Shown here: in pieces, positions 26,343 to 35,689 of the stretch
Layout of the letters: each line of letters starts with the position of its first letter
Position numbering within the stretch: position 1 is the stretch's first letter
Assembly (NCBI RefSeq): GCF_021726475.1
Contig: NZ_JAKJRU010000001.1
Location: forward strand, 558,001 to 622,000
Length of the DNA: 64,000 nucleotides
Source: Pseudomonas oligotrophica
GTDB taxonomy: Bacteria > Pseudomonadota > Gammaproteobacteria > Pseudomonadales > Pseudomonadaceae
Direction of reading: 5' to 3'
Made by a program: the position numbers and the translations under genes
The notes under the pieces: model-generated
The model's input: the letters and a program-made list of their open reading frames with translations, nothing else
Databases searched by the model: none
Told to the model about the DNA's origin: nothing

Positions 26343-27683
26343 ATGAACGCGAAGTTGGGAGCGCTGCTGCTGGCCGTCTGTGCCGCATCGACGGCACAGG
26401 CCAAGGTCGACGCCACGCAGGCGGCCCGCCTGGGCCAGGACCTCACCCCGCTGGGCGCCGAGCGCGCCGGTAACGCCACCGGCAGCATTCCGGCCTGGAG
26501 CGGTGGCGTGACGCCGCCGGCCGGCTACCAGCCCGGCATGCACCATCCCGATCCGTTCGCCGCGGACACGCCGCTCTACCGTGTCGACAGCGGCAACCTC
26601 GGCGAGCACGCCGAGCGGCTTCCCGCGGGGTTGCGTGACCTGCTCGAGCGGCATCCGGACTTCTACCTGCGGGTCTTTCCCACACGGCGCAGCGCCGCGG
26701 CGCCGGAACGCATCTACGAAGCCTCGCGCGCCAACGCACAGAGTGCCGAGCTGATCGCCAACGGCAACGGCATCAAGGGGGCCGCGGCCGGCGTGCCCTT
26801 CCCGCTGCCGCGGGACGGCATGGAGGTGATCTGGAACCACATCCTGCACTACAAGGGCGAGCAGACCCACATGATCAACAACCAGGCGGTGGTGATCGGT
26901 GGCAAGGCGTCCTACATCAAGCGTGACCGCCACGTCTATTACGTCTACAACCGCGAAGGCATGACCCAGGGCGAGCTGAACAACACGCTGCTGTACTACA
27001 AGTACCGGGTCACCGCGCCGGCCAAGCTCTCCGGCACCGCACTGGTGGTGCAGGACCCGGTCGACCAGGTGCTGACCATCCGCAAGGCCTGGCGCTACAG
27101 CCCGGGCGACCGTCGCGTGCGGCGCCTGCCCTCGCTGGCCTACGACTCGCCGCAGCCGGATACCAGCGGCCTGGCGACCGCCGACGTGGTGGACTCCTTC
27201 AACGGCGCGCCGGATCGCTACGAGTGGACGCTGCTCGGCAAGCGCGAAATGCTGGTGCCCTACAACAGCTACGCGGTGCATCAGCAGGGCATCCCCTACG
27301 ACCGCATCGTGCGTCCGGGCACGCTCAATCCCGAGCTGCTGCGCTACGAGCTGCACCGTGTCTGGGTGGTCGAGGCCGCGCTGCGCAAGGGTTTCAGCCA
27401 CGCCTACGACAAGCGCCGCTTCTACATCGACGAGGACAGCTGGGCGATCCTCGCGGTCGACCTGTACGACGAGCAGGGTGAGCTGATCGGACTGCAGGAA
27501 AGCCATCCGATCAGCTACTACGAAGTGCCGATGTTCAACAGCACGCTGGAGACGCTGTACCACCTCAAGGATGGCAACTATTTCGTCGACGGGCTGGACA
27601 ACAACGAGCCGATGTACGACTTCGACGTGCGCCTGACGCCGCGCGATTTCTCGCCGCAGGCGCTGCGCCGCGGGGCGAACTGA
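26343..27683 (+). CDS. DUF1329 exported protein
   Basis: A 446-residue protein with signal peptide MNAKLGALLLAVCAASTAQA. The mature part has the DUF1329 features DLTPLGAERAGNATGSIPAWSGG, YVYNREGMTQGELNN and WRYSPGDRRVRRLPSLAYD. The family is related in fold to LolA/LolB-type lipoprotein-sorting proteins and is often near RND transporters or DUF1302 partners, none of which is here. Its role is unknown; an outer-membrane or periplasmic lipid- or substrate-handling role is plausible. The start follows AGGGAGAAG. It is a lone gene between trmB and a DUF3392 gene. Confidence 0.88.
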   Translation: MNAKLGALLLAVCAASTAQAKVDATQAARLGQDLTPLGAERAGNATGSIPAWSGGVTPPAGYQPGMHHPDPFAADTPLYRVDSGNLGEHAERLPAGLRDLLERHPDFYLRVFPTRRSAAAPERIYEASRANAQSAELIANGNGIKGAAAGVPFPLPRDGMEVIWNHILHYKGEQTHMINNQAVVIGGKASYIKRDRHVYYVYNREGMTQGELNNTLLYYKYRVTAPAKLSGTALVVQDPVDQVLTIRKAWRYSPGDRRVRRLPSLAYDSPQPDTSGLATADVVDSFNGAPDRYEWTLLGKREMLVPYNSYAVHQQGIPYDRIVRPGTLNPELLRYELHRVWVVEAALRKGFSHAYDKRRFYIDEDSWAILAVDLYDEQGELIGLQESHPISYYEVPMFNSTLETLYHLKDGNYFVDGLDNNEPMYDFDVRLTPRDFSPQALRRGAN

Positions 27684-27690
27684 TGCGCCG

Positions 27691-27713
27691 GCCCGGCCTG
27701 TCGCAGGCCGGGC
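27691..27713. terminator. Perfect hairpin between convergent genes
   Basis: GCCCGGCCTG (27691-27700) pairs with CAGGCCGGGC (27704-27713) around TCG. It is placed between the DUF1329 stop and the DUF3392 stop, where a bidirectional terminator would be expected. No U tract is present on either side. Confidence 0.5.
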
Positions 27714-27722
27714 TGTACCGCG

Positions 27723-28046
27723 CTAGTTGCGGTCGGCGACCACGCCGATGATGAACAGCATCAGGATCAGCACCGGCGCCAGGGTGTAGTTGTTGAACTG
27801 CGCCAGGCCCTTGGCCAGCCAGGGGCTCAGGTAGATGATGCCGAGGCCGTAGACGATCGCGCAGAACACCACGAACAGAAGCGTGCGCAGGATGAAGTTG
27901 AGCCCGCCGATGTTCTTCTGCACCCAGGCGTTGAGCGCCGGGCCGAAGAGCACGAAGAGCGTGGCCATGATCGCCAGCGAGATGTCCGACAGGTGGCTGC
28001 GGCTCCAGCGCGACAGCGTGGCGAGCAGGTCGAGTACGAGGTCCAT
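27723..28046 (-). CDS. DUF3392 small membrane protein
   Basis: A 107-residue protein with three predicted membrane helices (about 22-40, 48-70 and 85-103), starting MDLVLDLLATLSRWSRSHLSDIS. It matches the DUF3392 family of pseudomonads; the function is unknown. It begins nine bases after the hemW stop and is probably the last gene of the metX-to-DUF3392 minus-strand series. Confidence 0.88.
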   Translation of the reverse strand: MDLVLDLLATLSRWSRSHLSDISLAIMATLFVLFGPALNAWVQKNIGGLNFILRTLLFVVFCAIVYGLGIIYLSPWLAKGLAQFNNYTLAPVLILMLFIIGVVADRN

Positions 28047-28055
28047 CCGGTTTCC

Positions 28056-29258
28056 TTATGGCAGGAACAGTTGCAGCAAATCGTTGAGGAACAGCTGGCC
28101 GCGCGGCGTCGCCACCAGGCGCTGCGGGTCCGGGTCGAGCAGCCCGCGTGCCTGCGCCTGGCGCCGGCCATCGGCGAGCAGGGCCAGGGGCAGGCCGGTG
28201 CGCTCAGTGAACAGCAGTGACGGCACGCCGTCGGTGAGGCGCAGCACATTCATCAGGAACTCGAACGGCAGCTCGTCCCGTTCCAGCGCCTTCTGCCCGG
28301 CGCGAAAGCCATCGAGGGCGGCCAGGTAGTCCTTGGGCAGGCGGGTCTTCCACTGGCGCAGGATCCTCCCGTCGGCCAGGCTGAGCTTGGCGTGGGCACC
28401 GGCGCCGAGGCCAAGGAAGTCGCCGAAGGTCCAGTAGTTGAGGTTGTGCCGCGCCTGCCGTCCGGGCCGGGCATAGGCCGAGGTCTCGTACTGCCGGTAG
28501 CCGTGCTCGGCGAGCAGTGCCTGGCCGGCTTCCTGGATGTCCCAGAGGATGTCGTCCTCGGGCAGCACCGGCGGCTGACTCCAGAACACCGTGTTCGGCT
28601 CCAGGGTCAGCTGGTACCAGGACAGGTGCGTCGGCTGCTGGGCTATGGCGATGCGCAGGTCGCTCAACGCGTCCTCCAGGCTCTGCTCCGGCAGGCCGTG
28701 CATGAGGTCGAGGTTGAAGTTGTCGAAGCCGGCGCTGCGCGCCATGTCGGCGGCGCGGATCGCCTCGGCGCCGTCGTGGATGCGGCCCAATGCCTTGAGC
28801 TTGGCGGCCTGGAAACTCTGTACGCCGATCGACAGGCGATTGATGCCGGCGCTGCGGTAATCGCGAAACTTGGCCTGCTCGAAGGTGCCGGGGTTGGCCT
28901 CGAGGGTGATCTCGATGCCGTCGGCGAAGCCGACCCGCCGCTCCAGCCCGGCGAGGATGCGCTCCAGCGCCCGGGCGGAGAACAGGCTCGGGGTCCCGCC
29001 ACCGAAGAACACCGAGCCCAGCCGGCGGCCCTGGACGTAGTCCAGGTCGGCCTCGAGATCGGCCAGCAGGGCGTCGACATAGGCCGTCTCCGGCAACTCG
29101 GCGCCGGCAGTATGCGAGTTGAAGTCGCAGTACGGGCACTTGCGCACGCACCAGGGGATATGCACATAGGCCGCCAGCGGCGGCAGCTCGAAGCCTGGCG
29201 CCTCAAGCTGCAAGCCGTTGCTACCTGACGCTTGCGGCTTGCGGCTGGCCGTCGTCAT
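28056..29258 (-). CDS. hemW: Radical SAM heme chaperone HemW (HemN-like)
   Basis: A 400-residue radical-SAM protein. The [4Fe-4S] ligands are Cys37, Cys41 and Cys44 ([10 protein letters not shown]), followed by GGGTPSLF and the HemW_C domain. It lacks the extra cysteine (CxxxCxxCxC) of true coproporphyrinogen III dehydrogenase HemN, so HemW, a heme-binding protein that delivers heme to respiratory enzymes, is the better name. Its start overlaps the rdgB stop in ATGA. Confidence 0.93.
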   Translation of the reverse strand: MTTASRKPQASGSNGLQLEAPGFELPPLAAYVHIPWCVRKCPYCDFNSHTAGAELPETAYVDALLADLEADLDYVQGRRLGSVFFGGGTPSLFSARALERILAGLERRVGFADGIEITLEANPGTFEQAKFRDYRSAGINRLSIGVQSFQAAKLKALGRIHDGAEAIRAADMARSAGFDNFNLDLMHGLPEQSLEDALSDLRIAIAQQPTHLSWYQLTLEPNTVFWSQPPVLPEDDILWDIQEAGQALLAEHGYRQYETSAYARPGRQARHNLNYWTFGDFLGLGAGAHAKLSLADGRILRQWKTRLPKDYLAALDGFRAGQKALERDELPFEFLMNVLRLTDGVPSLLFTERTGLPLALLADGRRQAQARGLLDPDPQRLVATPRGQLFLNDLLQLFLP

Positions 29259-29848
29259 ATCCCCAGGTGCGTCTTGAGCTGAGCCATGGCGCGGGCGCGA
29301 TGGCTGAGCTGGTTCTTCTGTTCGGCGGGCAGTTCGGCGCTGGAGCAGTCGCACTCCGGTACCCAGAACAGCGGGTCGTAGCCAAAGCCGTGCTCGCCGC
29401 GCGGCGCATGCAGGATGCGCCCGTGCCAGAGCCCCTCGCAGAGGATCGGCAGTGGGTCGTCGGCGTGCCGTACCAGGGCCAGGGCGCAGACGAACTGCGC
29501 GCTGCGCTCGGCGTCCGGCACGTCGCGCAGCACCTCCAGCAGCTTGGCGTTGTTCGCCGCGTCGCCCTGGCCGTCGGCATAGCGCGCCGAGTAGATGCCA
29601 GGCGCACCGCCGAGGATGTCCACCGCGAGGCCCGAGTCGTCGGCCAGCGCCGGCAGCCCGGAGAGGCGCGCCGCGTTGCGCGCCTTGAGGATGGCGTTCT
29701 CGATGAACGACAGGCCGGTCTCTTCCGGCTCGATGTCGCTGAACTCGCCGACCGAACGCACGCGCACCGCATCGCCGAGCATCGCTTGCAGTTCCTTGAG
29801 CTTGCCGGCGTTGTGGCTGGCCAGCACCAGTTCGTTGAAAGGCATCAT
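29255..29848 (-). CDS. rdgB: XTP/dITP diphosphatase RdgB
   Basis: A 197-residue house-cleaning pyrophosphatase that hydrolyses non-canonical purine triphosphates (dITP, XTP) to keep them out of DNA. The N-terminal [14 protein letters not shown] is the nucleotide-binding signature. [27 protein letters not shown] and HGFGYDPLF are the other conserved blocks. Four-base overlaps with both neighbours indicate an operon with hemW and the DUF4426 gene. Confidence 0.97.
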   Translation of the reverse strand: MMPFNELVLASHNAGKLKELQAMLGDAVRVRSVGEFSDIEPEETGLSFIENAILKARNAARLSGLPALADDSGLAVDILGGAPGIYSARYADGQGDAANNAKLLEVLRDVPDAERSAQFVCALALVRHADDPLPILCEGLWHGRILHAPRGEHGFGYDPLFWVPECDCSSAELPAEQKNQLSHRARAMAQLKTHLGI

Positions 29849-30267
29849 TCGTCTGGGAAGAATTCCTGGGTGAAGTCGAAATTGACCGGCTCGCCGCCCA
29901 TCGGTTGCACGCTGAGGCTGAAACGCAGGACTTCCTGCGAGTCGAAGGGGAACTGCGCCAGGTAGTAGGTGGCGGCATCGCCTTCCTTGAGCTGCTTGAA
30001 CTGCAGCCTGTAGTCCTGGCCGAGCAGGTTCTTCACCTGGCCGCTGACCAGCGCGGTGACCGGCTTGCCCTGGCGGAGCACCGAGACGTTCACCACGCCC
30101 TGCTGCTTGCTGCGCACCAGGCCCGCCGCGGCGGCGATGTCAGGTTGCAGGAAGCTGGAGTTGAAGGCGCTGTAGTGGATGTCGTATTCGCCGACGCTGT
30201 GCTTGCGCTCGGCCAGGGCCGGCAACGTGAGCAGGCTGGCCAGTAGCAGGATCAGGGCGCGTTTCAT
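29845..30267 (-). CDS. DUF4426 periplasmic protein
   Basis: A 140-residue exported protein with signal peptide [19 protein letters not shown] and a predicted beta-rich mature part ([21 protein letters not shown]). It belongs to the DUF4426 family found next to metW and rdgB in pseudomonads; its function is unknown. It is 27 bases after metW. Confidence 0.88.
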   Translation of the reverse strand: MKRALILLLASLLTLPALAERKHSVGEYDIHYSAFNSSFLQPDIAAAAGLVRSKQQGVVNVSVLRQGKPVTALVSGQVKNLLGQDYRLQFKQLKEGDAATYYLAQFPFDSQEVLRFSLSVQPMGGEPVNFDFTQEFFPDE

Positions 30268-30294
30268 GGGGCTTTCTCCTATCCAGGCGGCCGC

Positions 30295-30894
30295 TCAGCG
30301 GCCAGGTCCGGTGACGCGATAGATGCCGATCTCGCCGAGCAGGTTGGGCCACAGCCTGCTCGCCCAGTCGTGCCGGTGGTCGCGGTCGACCGCCAGCCGA
30401 TCGAGCACCCGCGCACCGCGTTCGCGGCACAGCCGCTCGAAGTCCTCGAACGTGCAGAAATGGATGTTCGGGGTGTTGTACCAAGTGTAGGGGAGGAATT
30501 CGGAGACCGGCATGCGCCCCTTGCTAGCCAGGTACCAGCGGCAGCGCCAGTGGCCGAAGTTGGGGAAGGTGATGATGCACTCGCGGCCGACGCGCAGCAT
30601 TTCCTTGAGCAGCTTGTCCGGGTAGTGCACGGCCTGCAGGGCCTGGGTCATGACCACCATGTCGAAGCTGTCGCTGGCGAAGTTGCCCAGGCCCTTGTCC
30701 AGGTCCTGCTCGATGACGTTGACGCCTTTTTCGATGCAGGCCGCGATGTTGTCCGGGTCGATTTCCAGGCCGTAACCGCTGACGCCCTTGTGGTCGCGCA
30801 GCCAGGCCAGCAGCTCGCCATTGCCGCAGCCGAGGTCGAGCACCCGACTGCCGGCCGGAATCCAGTCCTGGATGATGTCCAGATCGGCGCGCAT
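30295..30894 (-). CDS. metW: MetW, methionine biosynthesis protein
   Basis: A 199-residue SAM-methyltransferase-fold protein. Motif I is RVLDLGCGNGELLAWL, and the adjacent GYGLEIDPDNIAACIEKGVNVIEQDLD is typical of MetW. MetW works with MetX in homoserine acylation for methionine synthesis in pseudomonads; it is thought to activate or partner MetX rather than act as a classic methylase. It starts nine bases after the metX stop, so the two are co-translated. Confidence 0.95.
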   Translation of the reverse strand: MRADLDIIQDWIPAGSRVLDLGCGNGELLAWLRDHKGVSGYGLEIDPDNIAACIEKGVNVIEQDLDKGLGNFASDSFDMVVMTQALQAVHYPDKLLKEMLRVGRECIITFPNFGHWRCRWYLASKGRMPVSEFLPYTWYNTPNIHFCTFEDFERLCRERGARVLDRLAVDRDHRHDWASRLWPNLLGEIGIYRVTGPGR

Positions 30895-30903
30895 GTTCGC
30901 TCC

Positions 30904-32043
30904 TTATACGGCGATGCGGTTCATGTAACCGCGGAAGGCTTGCAGATAGCGGGGGTTGGGGATGAGGAAGGCGTCGTGCCCCTGCGGCGCGTCGATCTCC
31001 AGGTAGCAGACGTCCTTGCGCGCGGCGAGCAGGGCGTCGACGATCTCCCGCGAGCGCTGCGGCGAGAAGCGCCAGTCGGTGGTGAAGGACATCACGCAGA
31101 AGCCGGCCTTGGCGCCCTCGAAGGTCCGCGCCAGGTCGTCGTCGTGGGCCGCGGCGGGGTCGAAGTAGTCCAGCGCCTTGGTCATCAGCAGGTAGGTGTT
31201 GGCGTCGAAGCGCGCGGAAAACTCCTCGCCCTGGTAGCGCAGGTAGCTCTCGACCTGGAACTCGACGCTGTTGAAGTCGTAGTTGAGCTTCTCGCTCTTC
31301 AACCCGCGGCCGAACTTGGTGCCCATGGCATCGTCGGACAGGTAGGTGATGTGGCCGACCATGCGCGCCAGCATCAGGCCGCGCTTGGGGATCACGCCCA
31401 TCTCCTGGAAATGCCCGCCATGGAACTCGGGGTCGGAGAGGATCGCCTGGCGTGCCACCTCGTTGAAGGCGATGTTCTGCGCCGACAGCTTGGGTGCCGT
31501 GGCGATCGCCAGGCAGTGGCGCACCCGCTCGGGATAGCTGATCGTCCATTGCAGCGCCTGCATGCCGCCCAGGCTGCCGCCGACCACCGCCGCCCACTGG
31601 CTGATGCCCAGCGCATCGGCCAGGCGCGCCTGGCTGTGCACCCAGTCCTCCACCGTGACCACCGGGAAGTCCGCGCCGTAGACCTTGCCGGTGGCCGGAT
31701 TCAGGCTGGCCGGGCCGGTCGAGCCGTTGCAGCCGCCGAGGTTGTTCAGGCTGACGACGAAGAAGCGCTCGGTATCGATGGCCTTGCCCGGGCCGATGCA
31801 GCTGTCCCACCAGCCCGGCTTGCGATCTTCCAGGCTGTGGTAGCCGGCGGCATGGTGATGGCCGGACAGGGCATGGCAGATCAGCACGGCATTGCTGCGG
31901 CTGGCGTTGAGCTCGCCATAGGTTTCGTAGATCAGCTGGTAGTCGGCCAGCGTACGGCCGCAGGCGAGCGTCAGCGGTTCGGCGAAGTGCGCGACCTGCG
32001 GGCTCACCAAGCCAACGGAATCGGCTGGAATGGCAGTGGGCAT
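30904..32043 (-). CDS. metX: Homoserine O-acyltransferase MetX
   Basis: A 379-residue alpha/beta-hydrolase-fold enzyme that acylates homoserine for methionine synthesis. The nucleophile is Ser157 in VGGSLGGM, with the triad Asp in TTDWRFSP and His in PQGHDAF. Pseudomonad enzymes of this group use succinyl-CoA although they belong to the MetX fold. I cannot decide acetyl versus succinyl from sequence alone, but metW next door favours succinyl. No SAM riboswitch is seen in the 57-base upstream gap. Confidence 0.95.
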   Translation of the reverse strand: MPTAIPADSVGLVSPQVAHFAEPLTLACGRTLADYQLIYETYGELNASRSNAVLICHALSGHHHAAGYHSLEDRKPGWWDSCIGPGKAIDTERFFVVSLNNLGGCNGSTGPASLNPATGKVYGADFPVVTVEDWVHSQARLADALGISQWAAVVGGSLGGMQALQWTISYPERVRHCLAIATAPKLSAQNIAFNEVARQAILSDPEFHGGHFQEMGVIPKRGLMLARMVGHITYLSDDAMGTKFGRGLKSEKLNYDFNSVEFQVESYLRYQGEEFSARFDANTYLLMTKALDYFDPAAAHDDDLARTFEGAKAGFCVMSFTTDWRFSPQRSREIVDALLAARKDVCYLEIDAPQGHDAFLIPNPRYLQAFRGYMNRIAV

Positions 32044-32100
32044 CTACCCTGGCTCTTGCAGACGGAAGGTCGGAGAGTCTAAAGGGAAGCGCGCGTCAAT

Positions 32101-34083
32101 TCACCCTGTATCGCCTGCCCGCTCCGGCTGGGCCAGGCCCAGCAGATTGACCACCTTGTGCTGCCGGCGGATCGGCGAGGGCCGCCGCAGGGCGCGCTGC
32201 ATCTCGGCGGCCTGGGCCAGCTGCTGCTCCAGCTCGTCGGCATAGCGGCCCAGCAGTTCGGCGCGGCGGTCGTCCTGATGGTTGTCGCGGGCCAGCTGCT
32301 TGAGCTGCAGCATGTGCGCCTCGATCTGCTGCTTGTGCTCCAGCGAGAACTGCAGCAGCGGGGTCAGCGCATCGACCGCCCAGAGCTCGGCCTGCTGGCG
32401 CAGGCGCTCGTGCAGGGCGAGCACTTCCTGGACCAGGGTGGCGAAGAAGCGGCGGGTCAGCGCGTGCTGTTCGGTGAGCAGGGTCTTGAGCTGGCGGCGG
32501 AACTGGTCGGCCTTGCCCTGCAGGGTCTGCAGCTCGCGCACGTAGGGCTGCACGCGCAGGCAGGGGGCATCCATGCCGTGCAGCGGGTTTTCCTCGTTGT
32601 GTCGCCGGTAGATCGCCTCGAGCATCTTGTTCGCGCGCTGCGCCTCGAGTTCCAGGGCGGCGAGGTCCTGCTCGACGCTGCGGAAGAAGTGCTGGATGGC
32701 CAGGTTGATGCCCAGGGTGGTGAGGCTGCCGGTCAGGCTGCGACGCAGGCGCGCCAGGTGCTCCTCCAGGCGCTCGCTGCCGAGCGCGGCGCGCAGCTGC
32801 TCGCCCTGGCGTTGCAGCAGGCGCTGGTTGGTCTTCAGGTCGAGCAGGCGCTTGTGGTGGCGGTTGTGCTCGTGGCGGGTACGAGCGGTCAGCTCGAGCA
32901 GCGTCTGGCTGCTGCCCTGCTGGCGGTCATCGAGCAGCCGGCGCTGTTCGGCGATCCGCTCCAGGCGCTGGCCCAGCGCCTGCTGGCTGTTGTGCAGCAG
33001 CGCCAGTACCTGCTGCACCACGCCTTCTTCGAGCAGGCGCTCCTTGTGCGCCAGTACCCGCTCGCTGAGCAGCCGCTCGAGCGCTTCGATGCGGCTGCGC
33101 TCGAGCAGGGCGTCGTCCTGGCGCGCCTTGGCCAGCAGCGCCTGCTTGGCCGAGAGCGGCAGCACGTCCTGCTTGGCGAGGCCGAGCTGCTGGGCGGTAT
33201 TGGTGCGGATCTGCTCGATCGCCTGGGCGACGAACGCCTCGCCGGCCAGGTCGTCCCAGAGCACGTCGATCTTGTTGAGGATGGCGAACAGGTTGCCCTG
33301 CGCCTCCTCGCCCAGCGGCGCGACGTGCCGCTGCCAAATCTGCATGTCGCTGGCGGTGATGCCGGCGTCGGCCGAGAGCATGAACAGCACCGCCTGGGCG
33401 TTGGGCAGCATCGACAGGGTCAGCTCCGGCTCGCTGCCCAGCGCATTGAGCCCGGGGGTGTCGAGAATGCGCAGGCCCTGGCGCAGCAAGGGGTGGTCGA
33501 AGTTGACCAGCGCATGGCGCCAGGCCGGGATCAGCACCTTGCCGGAGCTGTCGGCCGGCTCCAGGCTGTCGGCCGCGAAGCCCAGCTCCAGCGCGGCCTG
33601 CAGCGGCACGGCCTTGGTCATCGCGACCTGGTCGAAGGCCTCGGCGAGGTTCGCCGGGTCCTGGGTGTCGAGCGGGATCTGCAGCCACTGGCGCGGCAGG
33701 CGGCGCAGCTGCGCCAGGCTGGCGTCCTCCAGGCGCGTCTCGATCGGCAGCAGGCGGATGTAGGAGCGCTCCGAGCGAGGGTCGAAGAACAGCTCGGTCG
33801 GGCACATGGTGGTGCGCCCGGCGCGCGAGGGCAGAATGCGCCGGCCGAAGCGGCCGAACAGCAGGCTGTTGATCAGCTCGGTCTTGCCGCGGGAGAACTC
33901 GCCGACGAAGGCCAGGGTGATGTGGTCGGTACGCAGCAGGCGCAATGCACGTTCCAGGCGCGCATCGACCGCCTCGCTGCTCAGTCGGTTGTGTACCAGC
34001 CAGCTGCGGTAGCGGGTGATCTCGCGGATCAGGTCGCGCTTCCAGCCAACGTAGGCGTCTACTTGCCGATCGAGTCGCTCCAT
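32101..34083 (-). CDS. Bacterial dynamin-like GTPase
   Basis: A 660-residue protein with a dynamin-type G domain: G1 GEFSRGKT (61-68), G2 region TTMCPTE, G3 DTPG (208-211) and G4 NKID (270-273). Long helical and coiled-coil segments (about 330-640) follow, as in the stalk of bacterial dynamin-like proteins. No transmembrane segment is obvious; membrane contact may come from a hydrophobic stretch near LTGSLTTLGINLAIQHFF. Such proteins remodel or protect membranes, and some have phage-defence roles; the role here is unknown. It sits between metX and yggT, where I do not recall it in PAO1. Confidence 0.9.
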   Translation of the reverse strand: MERLDRQVDAYVGWKRDLIREITRYRSWLVHNRLSSEAVDARLERALRLLRTDHITLAFVGEFSRGKTELINSLLFGRFGRRILPSRAGRTTMCPTELFFDPRSERSYIRLLPIETRLEDASLAQLRRLPRQWLQIPLDTQDPANLAEAFDQVAMTKAVPLQAALELGFAADSLEPADSSGKVLIPAWRHALVNFDHPLLRQGLRILDTPGLNALGSEPELTLSMLPNAQAVLFMLSADAGITASDMQIWQRHVAPLGEEAQGNLFAILNKIDVLWDDLAGEAFVAQAIEQIRTNTAQQLGLAKQDVLPLSAKQALLAKARQDDALLERSRIEALERLLSERVLAHKERLLEEGVVQQVLALLHNSQQALGQRLERIAEQRRLLDDRQQGSSQTLLELTARTRHEHNRHHKRLLDLKTNQRLLQRQGEQLRAALGSERLEEHLARLRRSLTGSLTTLGINLAIQHFFRSVEQDLAALELEAQRANKMLEAIYRRHNEENPLHGMDAPCLRVQPYVRELQTLQGKADQFRRQLKTLLTEQHALTRRFFATLVQEVLALHERLRQQAELWAVDALTPLLQFSLEHKQQIEAHMLQLKQLARDNHQDDRRAELLGRYADELEQQLAQAAEMQRALRRPSPIRRQHKVVNLLGLAQPERAGDTG

Positions 34084-34191
34084 GTGCTTGCCTGCCGTGC
34101 CGAGAGGAGGTCGTCAGGAAGGTGCGCTCGAACCGTCGGCGACTCCTGACCGGGCAAGTCTAGAGCGGCCTGCGGGTCGGCGGAATGCGCG

Positions 34192-34212
34192 CTGCGGCCT
34201 GCTGGGCCGCAG
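34192..34212 (-). terminator. Hairpin downstream of yggT
   Basis: CTGCGGCC (34192-34199) pairs with GGCCGCAG (34205-34212), loop TGCTG, 25 bases after the yggT stop on the minus strand. No U tract is present. Confidence 0.35.
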
Positions 34213-34236
34213 CCTTGCGAGAGCTTGAACCGGTTC

Positions 34237-34827
34237 TCAGATCAGCGTGCGCAGGATGTTGGGCATGTGCGTCATGGTCGCCAGGTTGCCGACCACCAGC
34301 ATGTCCAGCAGCTTGATCGCGAGGAAGGCGAAGATCGGCGAAAGGTCCAGCCCGCCCATGCTCGGCAGCAGCCGGCGGAACGGCGCCAGCACCGGCTCGC
34401 AGATCTGGTTCACCAGCTCGGCCGCCGGGTTGTGGCTGTGCGGCGCGACCCAGGAAAGGATCACGCTGATCAGCAACGCCCAGAAGAAGATGTTGAGGAA
34501 CAGCCCGGTGAGCCCGACCAGGCCCCAGATCAGCAGCAGCAGCGGGTTGCCGGTGGTGCCGTAGGCGATGAGCAGGATCAGCGCCATCAGCAGCATCTGC
34601 GCCAGCAATGCGAGGATCAGCGACGACAGGTCGAGGCTGCCGATGCTCGGGATGACCCGGCGCATCGGCCGCAGCAGCGGATGGGTGGCGCGGACAATGA
34701 ACTGGCTCAGCGGGTTGTAGAAGTCCGCGCGCACCAGCTGCAGGATGAAGCGCAGCAGCACGATCAGCAGGTAGAGGCTGCCGAGGGTCTGCACCACGAG
34801 AATCAGGGCTTGCGAGAGTTGCGACAT
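34237..34827 (-). CDS. yggT: YggT-family membrane protein
   Basis: A 196-residue protein made of two YggT repeats, each with two membrane helices. Repeat 1 has LSQFIVRATHPLLRPMRRVIPSIGSLDLSS; repeat 2 has LVNQICEPVLAPFRRLLPSMGGLDLSP. The function is not settled; members are implicated in osmotic tolerance and in coordination of division in some bacteria. It is nine bases after proC, and the yggS-proC-yggT order is the common one. Confidence 0.94.
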   Translation of the reverse strand: MSQLSQALILVVQTLGSLYLLIVLLRFILQLVRADFYNPLSQFIVRATHPLLRPMRRVIPSIGSLDLSSLILALLAQMLLMALILLIAYGTTGNPLLLLIWGLVGLTGLFLNIFFWALLISVILSWVAPHSHNPAAELVNQICEPVLAPFRRLLPSMGGLDLSPIFAFLAIKLLDMLVVGNLATMTHMPNILRTLI

Positions 34828-34836
34828 GAAGGCTCC

Positions 34837-35670
34837 TTATTGGCCCAGTTGTTCGGCCAGTTCGGCCGAGCGCCTGGCGGCGGCGTCCACCGCCTGCTGC
34901 ACCAGCTGCTCGAAGCCGCCGGCCTGGAAGGTTTTGATTGCCGCCTCGGTGGTTCCGTTCGGCGAAGTCACCCGGCGGCGCAGCTCGCTGGGCTCGACCT
35001 CGCTTTCGCAGGCCATGCGCGCCGCGCCCAGTGCCGTGTGGCTGGCCAGTTGCGCGGCGGTCTCGCGCGGCAGGCCGAGGCGCTCGCCGGCGGCGGTCAT
35101 GGCCTCCATCAGCAGGAAGAAGTAGGCCGGGCCACTGCCGGACACGGCGGTGACCGCGTCGATCAGGCTTTCCTCGTCCAGCCAGAGGGCCAGGCCGACA
35201 GCGCCGAGCAACTGCCCGGCCTGCTGCTTCTGGATCGCGCTGACTGCGGCGTTGGCGTACAGGCCGCTGACGCCCTGGCGCAGCAGCGCCGGCGTGTTGG
35301 GCATGCAGCGCACGATCGCGCGGGGCGCGTCGGTGGTTGCGCCGAGCCAGGCCTGCAGGCTGGCGCAGCTGATGCCGGCAGCGATGGACACGACCAGCGC
35401 ATCCGGCGCCAGGTGCGCTGCCAGCTCGCGGCAGACGGCCTGCATCACCTGCGGCTTGACCGCCAGCACCACCACCTCGGCGCCGACCAGGGCCTGTGCA
35501 TTGTCAGCGAAGACCTCGATGCCATGCTCGGCCGCCAGGCGTGCACGCTGTTCGGCGCCCGGGTCGCTGGCGCGGATGGATTCGGCGGCGATGCCCTGGC
35601 CGATCAGGCCGCCGATCAGGCTGGCGGCCATGTTGCCGGCACCGATGAAGGCGATGCGAGGATTGCTCAC
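34837..35670 (-). CDS. proC: Pyrroline-5-carboxylate reductase
   Basis: A 277-residue NAD(P)H-dependent enzyme, the last step of proline synthesis. The Rossmann motif is IAFIGAGNMAASLIGGL at the N-terminus. The C-terminal signature VTSPNGTTEAAI and the AVSGSGPAYFFLLMEAM block are intact. It starts 19 bases after the yggS stop. Confidence 0.97.
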   Translation of the reverse strand: MSNPRIAFIGAGNMAASLIGGLIGQGIAAESIRASDPGAEQRARLAAEHGIEVFADNAQALVGAEVVVLAVKPQVMQAVCRELAAHLAPDALVVSIAAGISCASLQAWLGATTDAPRAIVRCMPNTPALLRQGVSGLYANAAVSAIQKQQAGQLLGAVGLALWLDEESLIDAVTAVSGSGPAYFFLLMEAMTAAGERLGLPRETAAQLASHTALGAARMACESEVEPSELRRRVTSPNGTTEAAIKTFQAGGFEQLVQQAVDAAARRSAELAEQLGQ

Positions 35671-35689
35671 GGGAACTCCTTTGGTCTAT

